Assembly (NCBI GenBank): GCA_903930515.1
Contig: CAIYYW010000077.1
Coordinates: forward strand, 1 to 9,570
Direction: 5' to 3'
DNA length: 9,570 bases
Source of the DNA: an uncultured delta proteobacterium
Lineage (GTDB): Bacteria > RBG-13-61-14 > DRUE01
Numbering within the stretch: position 1 is the stretch's first letter; each line of letters opens with the position of its first letter. The notes below the pieces were generated by a model, which made no database searches, was not told the origin of the DNA, and was given only the letters and a program-made list of their open reading frames with translations. A program made the translations under genes and the position numbers. Of this stretch, positions 6,769 through 9,570 are shown piece after piece.

Positions 6769-7813
6769 TGTAATCAGTGTGTTGGTGGTTGACGACTCGG
6801 TTTATAATAGACGGATGCTGAGCGAGATTATTGACCAGACCGGATTTGCCAAGGTGGTGGCGGTGGCCCGGGACGGCGAGGAGGGTTTGAAAAAGGTTTT
6901 TGATCTCCGGCCCGACCTGATCACCCTGGACCTGGAAATGCCCCATATGGACGGTTTCACTTTCCTCCGGATCCTGATGAAGAGCATGCCCACCCCGGTG
7001 GTGGTGGTGAGTTCGCTGGCGGAAGACCGGAATGTGTTCAAGGCGCTGGAGCTGGGCGCGCTTGATTTTGTGGGCAAGCCGGACACCAAGCTTTCCACCA
7101 TTGAGCAGTTCCAGAAAGACCTGATCCAGAAATTGGCGATGACCCGTCATATCCGGATGCGCAATATCCAGCGCCGGATCAGCCAGCAAGTGGTGACCCA
7201 GTTGGGGATCGCCCCGGTGGTCAAGCCCGCGGAAGCGGTCGCGCGCAAAGTGGAATTGGTCGCGATCGGCGCCAGCACCGGGGGCCCCAGCGCGATCCAG
7301 AGCATCCTCTCGCGGTTCCCCGCGGATTTGAACGCCGGGATCGCGGTCAGCCAGCATATGCCGTCCGGGTTCACCAAGGCCTTTGCCGAGCGGCTGGACC
7401 GGATCAGCAAGCTGACGGTCAAGGAAGCGGAGCCGGGCGATTTTATGGAAAAAGGGAAAGTGTTGATCTCGCCGGGGGGAAAGAATTTGATCCTGGCCAG
7501 ACAGGGTAGTAAAGTAGTGGCAAGACTGGAAGAGCGGGCCGAAAGCGACCGTTACATCCCGAGCGTGGACAAATTGTTCAAGAGCGCCGCGGGCGTCTAC
7601 GGTTCCCGGATGATGGCGGTGGTCCTGACCGGGATGGGCTCGGACGGAAAAGAGGGGGTCCTGGCGGTGAAGCGGGCAGGCGGTTTCGTGATCGCCGAAT
7701 CGGAAAAGACCAGCATCGTCTTCGGGATGCCAAGGGAGGCGATTGAGACGCACCAGGTGGACCGGGTGGCGAACCTGGAGGAAATTTCAGGAGAGATTTT
7801 AAAATTCTGTTAG
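6758..7813 (+). CDS. cheB: Chemotaxis methylesterase/deamidase CheB
   Basis: A 351-residue, full-length CheB, which removes receptor methyl groups when phosphorylated by CheA. The N-terminal receiver (1-125) has the acidic pair Asp12/Asp13, the phospho-acceptor Asp58 in DLITLDLEMPHMDG, Ser85/Ser86 at the switch position and Lys107 in VGKP. A linker (about 126-163) joins the esterase domain (164-350), whose catalytic triad is visible as Ser173 (GASTGG), His200 (SQHMP) and Asp296 (GMGSDG). Nothing essential is missing. The start is GTG 6758, supported by GGAGG at 6747-6751 with a 6-nt spacing, and by the onset of the receiver soon after. The 11-bp overlap with cheR means methylase and esterase are probably translationally coupled. 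Confidence 0.97.
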   Translation: MGNDVISVLVVDDSVYNRRMLSEIIDQTGFAKVVAVARDGEEGLKKVFDLRPDLITLDLEMPHMDGFTFLRILMKSMPTPVVVVSSLAEDRNVFKALELGALDFVGKPDTKLSTIEQFQKDLIQKLAMTRHIRMRNIQRRISQQVVTQLGIAPVVKPAEAVARKVELVAIGASTGGPSAIQSILSRFPADLNAGIAVSQHMPSGFTKAFAERLDRISKLTVKEAEPGDFMEKGKVLISPGGKNLILARQGSKVVARLEERAESDRYIPSVDKLFKSAAGVYGSRMMAVVLTGMGSDGKEGVLAVKRAGGFVIAESEKTSIVFGMPREAIETHQVDRVANLEEISGEILKFC

Positions 7814-7825
7814 ATCGGGAGTTGA

Positions 7826-8689
7826 ATGATGGGAGAAGAAAAGCGGTTGGAAGACAAACTCAAGGCGTTGCAAAAGCTGGCCACCAGCGACGAAGCCGGA
7901 GAAATCCTGGAAATGGTCAACCGGGGGATGGAGTTCACCAAGGAAATACTGGGAGAGAATGAGCGGCTCCGGTTCCGGATGGTTCAGCTCCAGGAGGAGA
8001 TCCAGGAATTGGGACAACTCTCCGAGCGCAAGCAGCTCCAGGTCCGGCTCAAGGAAGAGTTGCGCCGGCTGGAGATGGAGAAGCAGAGACTGCTGGGCGA
8101 GTATCAGAAGGTGGAAGCCCAAAACCGGGAATACGCCACGCGCTATGTGGAGGTGGAGGAGGAGAACAATAATCTGGCCAATTTATATGTCTGTTCCTAT
8201 CAACTACATTCCACCCTGGATTTCCACGAAGTGCTCCAGATAATTATGGAGATCATCATCAACCTGATCGGAGCCGAGGAATTCGGGATCCTACTGCTTG
8301 ACGAAAAAACCCGGCTCCTGCACCCGGTGGCGATGGAAGGAAGGGAGGTCGGAGCGGTTCCGACTTTCCCGCTCGGGGAGGGCATGGTGGGGAGATGCGC
8401 GGAGACCGGGGAGAACTATTATGCCCCGGACATTTCCCAAACCCAGCAGAGCCGTTCGGTGGATTCTCCGTTGGTGGCGATCCCGCTCAAGATCAAGGAC
8501 CAGGTGATCGGGGTGATCGTGCTGTTCAAGCTGCTCCCGCAAAAAACCCAGTTCGCAAATGTGGACTACGAACTGTTCACGCTGTTAGCCGGACATGCCG
8601 CCACTGCAATTTTCTCTTCCCGGCTCTATACCGAGGCGCAGAGAAAACTGACCACGATCAAGGGTTTTATGGAGCTTTTGACTCATTGA
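7826..8689 (+). CDS. Coiled-coil plus GAF domain protein
   Basis: A 287-residue soluble protein. Residues about 30-118 are rich in Glu, Arg, Lys, Leu and Gln in a heptad-like pattern (QLQEEIQELGQ, KEELRRLEMEKQRLL), predicting a long coiled coil. Residues about 127-270 form a GAF domain: STLDFHEVLQIIMEIIINLI, FGILLLDEKTRLLHPVA, FPLGEGMVGRCAETGE (181-196), SPLVAIPLKIKDQVIGVIVL (214-233) and the last helix FTLLAGHAATAI. GAF domains bind small ligands or mediate dimerisation; the ligand here cannot be told. The last 17 residues (RKLTTIKGFMELLTH) resemble the part of a HisKA helix that follows the phospho-His, but no His or ATPase domain is present. GGGAG (7817-7821) is 4 nt from ATG 7826 and 7 nt from ATG 7829, so the second ATG is an equally good start. 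The gap after cheB is 12 nt, so it probably belongs to the operon. Confidence 0.88.
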   Translation: MMGEEKRLEDKLKALQKLATSDEAGEILEMVNRGMEFTKEILGENERLRFRMVQLQEEIQELGQLSERKQLQVRLKEELRRLEMEKQRLLGEYQKVEAQNREYATRYVEVEEENNNLANLYVCSYQLHSTLDFHEVLQIIMEIIINLIGAEEFGILLLDEKTRLLHPVAMEGREVGAVPTFPLGEGMVGRCAETGENYYAPDISQTQQSRSVDSPLVAIPLKIKDQVIGVIVLFKLLPQKTQFANVDYELFTLLAGHAATAIFSSRLYTEAQRKLTTIKGFMELLTH

Positions 8690-8706
8690 GGGTAATTGGT
8701 TAAAAT
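8678..8706 (+). promoter_or_regulatory. Candidate sigma70-type promoter for cheY
   Basis: TTGACT (8678-8683) and TAAAAT (8701-8706) each match the -35 and -10 consensus at 5 of 6 positions and are separated by exactly 17 nt. The -35 box lies in the last codons of the GAF gene. Transcription would start near 8713, giving a leader of about 15 nt to the cheY start. This is the only gap over 12 nt inside the gene series, which fits separate or boosted transcription of cheY. It is a sequence match only; such matches arise by chance in AT-rich stretches. Confidence 0.5.
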
Positions 8707-8716
8707 CTATAGCTTT

Positions 8717-8723
8717 AGGGGGA
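8717..8723 (+). promoter_or_regulatory. Ribosome binding site for cheY GTG start
   Basis: AGGGGGA ends 4 nt before GTG 8728. It supports the GTG start; the protein then opens with MKILVVEDSPTMRQ, exactly where a CheY should begin. Confidence 0.65.
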
Positions 8724-8727
8724 ACTA

Positions 8728-9096
8728 GTGAAGATTCTGGTAGTTGAAGATTCGCCGACCATGAGACAGTTGATCAGCTTCGCACTCAAGCGGCTCAAGG
8801 ATATGATGATCGTGGAGGCCGCGGACGGGGTGGAGGGCCTCAAGAAATTGAACTCGGACACCTTTGACCTGATCATCACCGACATCAATATGCCGGTGAT
8901 GGACGGACTCAAGCTGATCAGCCTGGTCCGGAGAGATGTCAAGTATCGGAATATTCCCATTATGATCATCACCACCGAGGGAGGCGCCGAGGACCGGGAA
9001 CGCGCCCTGGCCCTGGGAGCAAACGCCTATGTCACCAAGCCGATCCAGGCGGGAAATGTGATGGAAATAGCCAAAAGCCTCCTCGGGATCCCCTAA
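8728..9096 (+). CDS. cheY: Single-domain response regulator CheY
   Basis: A 122-residue receiver with no output domain, the typical CheY size. All phosphorylation residues are present: Glu7/Asp8 in VVEDS for Mg2+ binding, phospho-acceptor Asp52 in LIITDINMPVMDG, Thr82 in IMIITTEGG, and Lys104 in YVTKP. It is the likely diffusible output of the CheA in this operon, acting on a motor, pilus or other effector encoded elsewhere. The aromatic switch position (Tyr106 in E. coli) corresponds to Tyr101. The gene begins with GTG after a good ribosome site, 38 nt beyond the GAF gene, and has its own candidate promoter. It contrasts with the degenerate receiver earlier in the operon, which lacks the acceptor Asp. 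Confidence 0.95.
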   Translation: MKILVVEDSPTMRQLISFALKRLKDMMIVEAADGVEGLKKLNSDTFDLIITDINMPVMDGLKLISLVRRDVKYRNIPIMIITTEGGAEDRERALALGANAYVTKPIQAGNVMEIAKSLLGIP

Positions 9097-9133
9097 GCCC
9101 TGAATACACCCCAAGAAAATCAAATATCTTTCT

Positions 9134-9165
9134 CACCGCAAAGGCGCAAAGAACGCAAAGAATTC
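9134..9165 (+). repeat. CGCAAAG direct-repeat block 1
   Basis: The block reads CACCGCAAAG, GCGCAAAG, AACGCAAAG then AATTC, that is three tandem CGCAAAG units with short variable joints. It resembles dispersed intergenic repeats known from many environmental bacteria. A perfect hairpin follows at 9173. Confidence 0.75.
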
Positions 9166-9172
9166 TTGGGGG

Positions 9173-9192
9173 CGCGGACACTCCTGTCCGCG
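9173..9192 (+). repeat. Perfect hairpin 1 (8-bp stem)
   Basis: CGCGGACA and TGTCCGCG pair perfectly around the loop CTCC. ATTGAAAC follows rather than a T run, so it is not a standard terminator. Confidence 0.75.
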
Positions 9193-9198
9193 ATTGAA

Positions 9199-9225
9199 AC
9201 GCAAAGGACGCAAAGAAATAAATTG
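9199..9225 (+). repeat. CGCAAAG direct-repeat block 2
   Basis: Two units, ACGCAAAGG and ACGCAAAG, then AAATAAATTG. It is a shorter relative of block 1 and is followed directly by hairpin 2. Confidence 0.65.
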
Positions 9226-9228
9226 GGT

Positions 9229-9247
9229 CCAGGGTCTGCGACCCTGG
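9229..9247 (+). repeat. Perfect hairpin 2 (8-bp stem)
   Basis: CCAGGGTC and GACCCTGG pair perfectly around the loop TGC. The stem sequence is unrelated to hairpin 1, but its place just after a CGCAAAG block is the same. Confidence 0.75.
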
Positions 9248-9268
9248 CCGCAAAGCCGCAAAGAATTC
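9248..9268 (+). repeat. CGCAAAG direct-repeat block 3
   Basis: CCGCAAAG, CCGCAAAG then AATTC. Unlike the other early blocks it is followed by an AT-rich stretch (9269-9300) without a hairpin. Confidence 0.65.
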
Positions 9269-9308
9269 AGAATTATTTTTCTGCTTTTAACGCGAAACAA
9301 TGCATTCT

Positions 9309-9340
9309 CACCGCAGAGCCGCAGAGGCCGCAGAGAATTG
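9309..9340 (+). repeat. CGCAGAG direct-repeat block 4
   Basis: CACCGCAGAG, CCGCAGAG, GCCGCAGAG then AATTG: the same three-unit layout as block 1, with CGCAGAG instead of CGCAAAG throughout, as if the units had been homogenised within the block. Confidence 0.72.
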
Positions 9341-9348
9341 AATTGGGT

Positions 9349-9365
9349 CAAGGGGCACGCCCTTG
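9349..9365 (+). repeat. Perfect hairpin 3 (6-bp stem)
   Basis: CAAGGG and CCCTTG pair around the loop GCACG. It is preceded by AATTGGGT, as hairpin 2 is, so the two repeat-plus-hairpin modules share their joint. Confidence 0.68.
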
Positions 9366-9367
9366 TT

Positions 9368-9391
9368 CCCTCCCCCCGCCGTGGGGGAGGG
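9368..9391 (+). repeat. Perfect hairpin 4 (9-bp C/G stem), CCCTCTCCC-type repeat
   Basis: CCCTCCCCC and GGGGGAGGG pair perfectly around CGCCGT, then TTAGGGAGAGGGGG follows. This resembles the dispersed CCCTCTCCCTAACCCTC-type repeat found in many bacterial genomes. A run of five T follows at about 9407-9411, too far from the stem for a normal terminator. Confidence 0.7.
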
Positions 9392-9411
9392 TTAGGGAGA
9401 GGGGGATTTTT

Positions 9412-9439
9412 CACCGCAAAGCCGCGCCGCAGAGAATTC
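9412..9439 (+). repeat. CGCAAAG direct-repeat block 5
   Basis: CACCGCAAAG, CCGCG, CCGCAGAG then AATTC. It mixes the AAAG and AGAG unit types and has a shortened middle unit. Confidence 0.65.
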
Positions 9440-9453
9440 AAATCATTTTTTAC

Positions 9454-9509
9454 CACAACGACACTACGAATCAAAAGATTATTTTCGTCGTGCCCGTCGT
9501 GTCGTCGTG
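9454..9509. repeat. Imperfect inverted repeat of CACGACG type
   Basis: CACAACGACACTACG (9454-9468) matches the reverse complement of CGTCGTGTCGTCGTG (9495-9509) at 13 of 15 positions, with 26 bases between. Each arm is itself built of short ACGAC units. Confidence 0.6.
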
Positions 9510-9540
9510 TTTAAGAGAAATTCTAATTGAAGATTTTAAA

Positions 9541-9555
9541 CACCACGGCACCACG
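9541..9555 (+). repeat. CACCACG tandem pair at window edge
   Basis: CACCACG occurs twice (9541-9547 and 9549-9555). It resembles the ACGACAC repeats just upstream and probably begins another repeat array outside the window. Confidence 0.4.
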
Positions 9556-9570
9556 CCGGATGAGGAAGAA

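Larger units (their letters stand above)
9097..9570. other. Non-coding repeat mosaic downstream of cheY
   Basis: From the cheY stop to the window end there is no credible gene. Frames here are short, read through repeats and match no family. The base composition is visibly less GC-rich than the operon. The stretch consists of five (CGCAAAG)n-type direct-repeat blocks, four perfect hairpins, an inverted pair of CACGACG-type repeats and the start of another such unit at the end. No T-tailed terminator hairpin for the operon is clear. Confidence 0.8.

Noticed and set aside
6803-6808. Perfect TATAAT -10 box inside cheB
   Set aside because: It encodes conserved receiver residues, and TTGACG (6789) or TTGGTG (6782) stand at 8 and 15 nt, poor spacings for a promoter.
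9085-9092. GGGATCCC palindrome at the cheY stop as a terminator
   Set aside because: The palindrome has no loop and no T run follows; it is too short for an intrinsic terminator.
9134-9440. CRISPR array (repeat blocks, and an ATTGAAAC motif at 9193-9200)
   Set aside because: Blocks differ in length and unit type, the distances between them are irregular, no constant-length unique spacers exist and no cas gene is nearby.
9194-9514. Open frame of about 106 codons across the repeat region
   Set aside because: It runs straight through the repeats and hairpins, has no ribosome site of note, and its product is repeat-derived and matches no family I know.

Overview
The window holds most of a tightly packed chemosensory (che) operon, all on the + strand, followed by about 470 bases of non-coding repeats. 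The coding part is GC-rich. Genes abut or overlap: the first seven junctions range from 11-bp overlaps to a 12-nt gap, so they are probably co-transcribed. No taxonomic marker gene is present. A che operon carrying an ExeA/GspA-type ATPase, an MJ0042 zinc-ribbon receiver protein and a HEAT-repeat CheR, together with (CGCAAAG)n and CCCTCTCCC-type dispersed repeats, suggests a Gram-negative environmental lineage such as Desulfobacterota, Acidobacteriota/Aminicenantes or a candidate phylum. This placement is low confidence.

Layout: (1) 1-1082, 3' part of cheA (dimerisation, ATPase and CheW-like domains). (2) 1072-1926, AAA ATPase of the ExeA/GspA kind. (3) 1930-2985, CheW with a long Lys/Ala/Pro-rich N-terminal arm. 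(4) 2989-3474, ordinary CheW. (5) 3477-4793, zinc ribbon plus degenerate receiver plus a C-terminal helical module joined by Pro/Ala linkers. (6) 4795-6768, HEAT repeats fused to CheR. (7) 6758-7813, CheB. (8) 7826-8689, coiled coil plus GAF protein. (9) 8728-9096, single-domain CheY, probably also transcribed from its own sigma70-type promoter overlapping the end of gene 8. (10) 9097-9570, no gene: a mosaic of short direct repeats, each often followed by a perfect hairpin.

How it works together (inferred from the families): receptors encoded elsewhere are coupled by the two CheW proteins to CheA. CheA phosphorylates CheY (output) and CheB. CheR and CheB set receptor methylation. The accessory proteins are unusual: an ATPase, a histone-H1-like arm on one CheW, a receiver whose phospho-acceptor Asp is replaced by Glu, HEAT repeats on CheR, and a GAF protein ending in what looks like a beheaded histidine-kinase helix. 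They suggest a chemosensory array with added scaffolding, positioning or a non-flagellar output. No receptor, cheC/cheD/cheZ or flagellar gene is visible in the window, so the process controlled is unknown.
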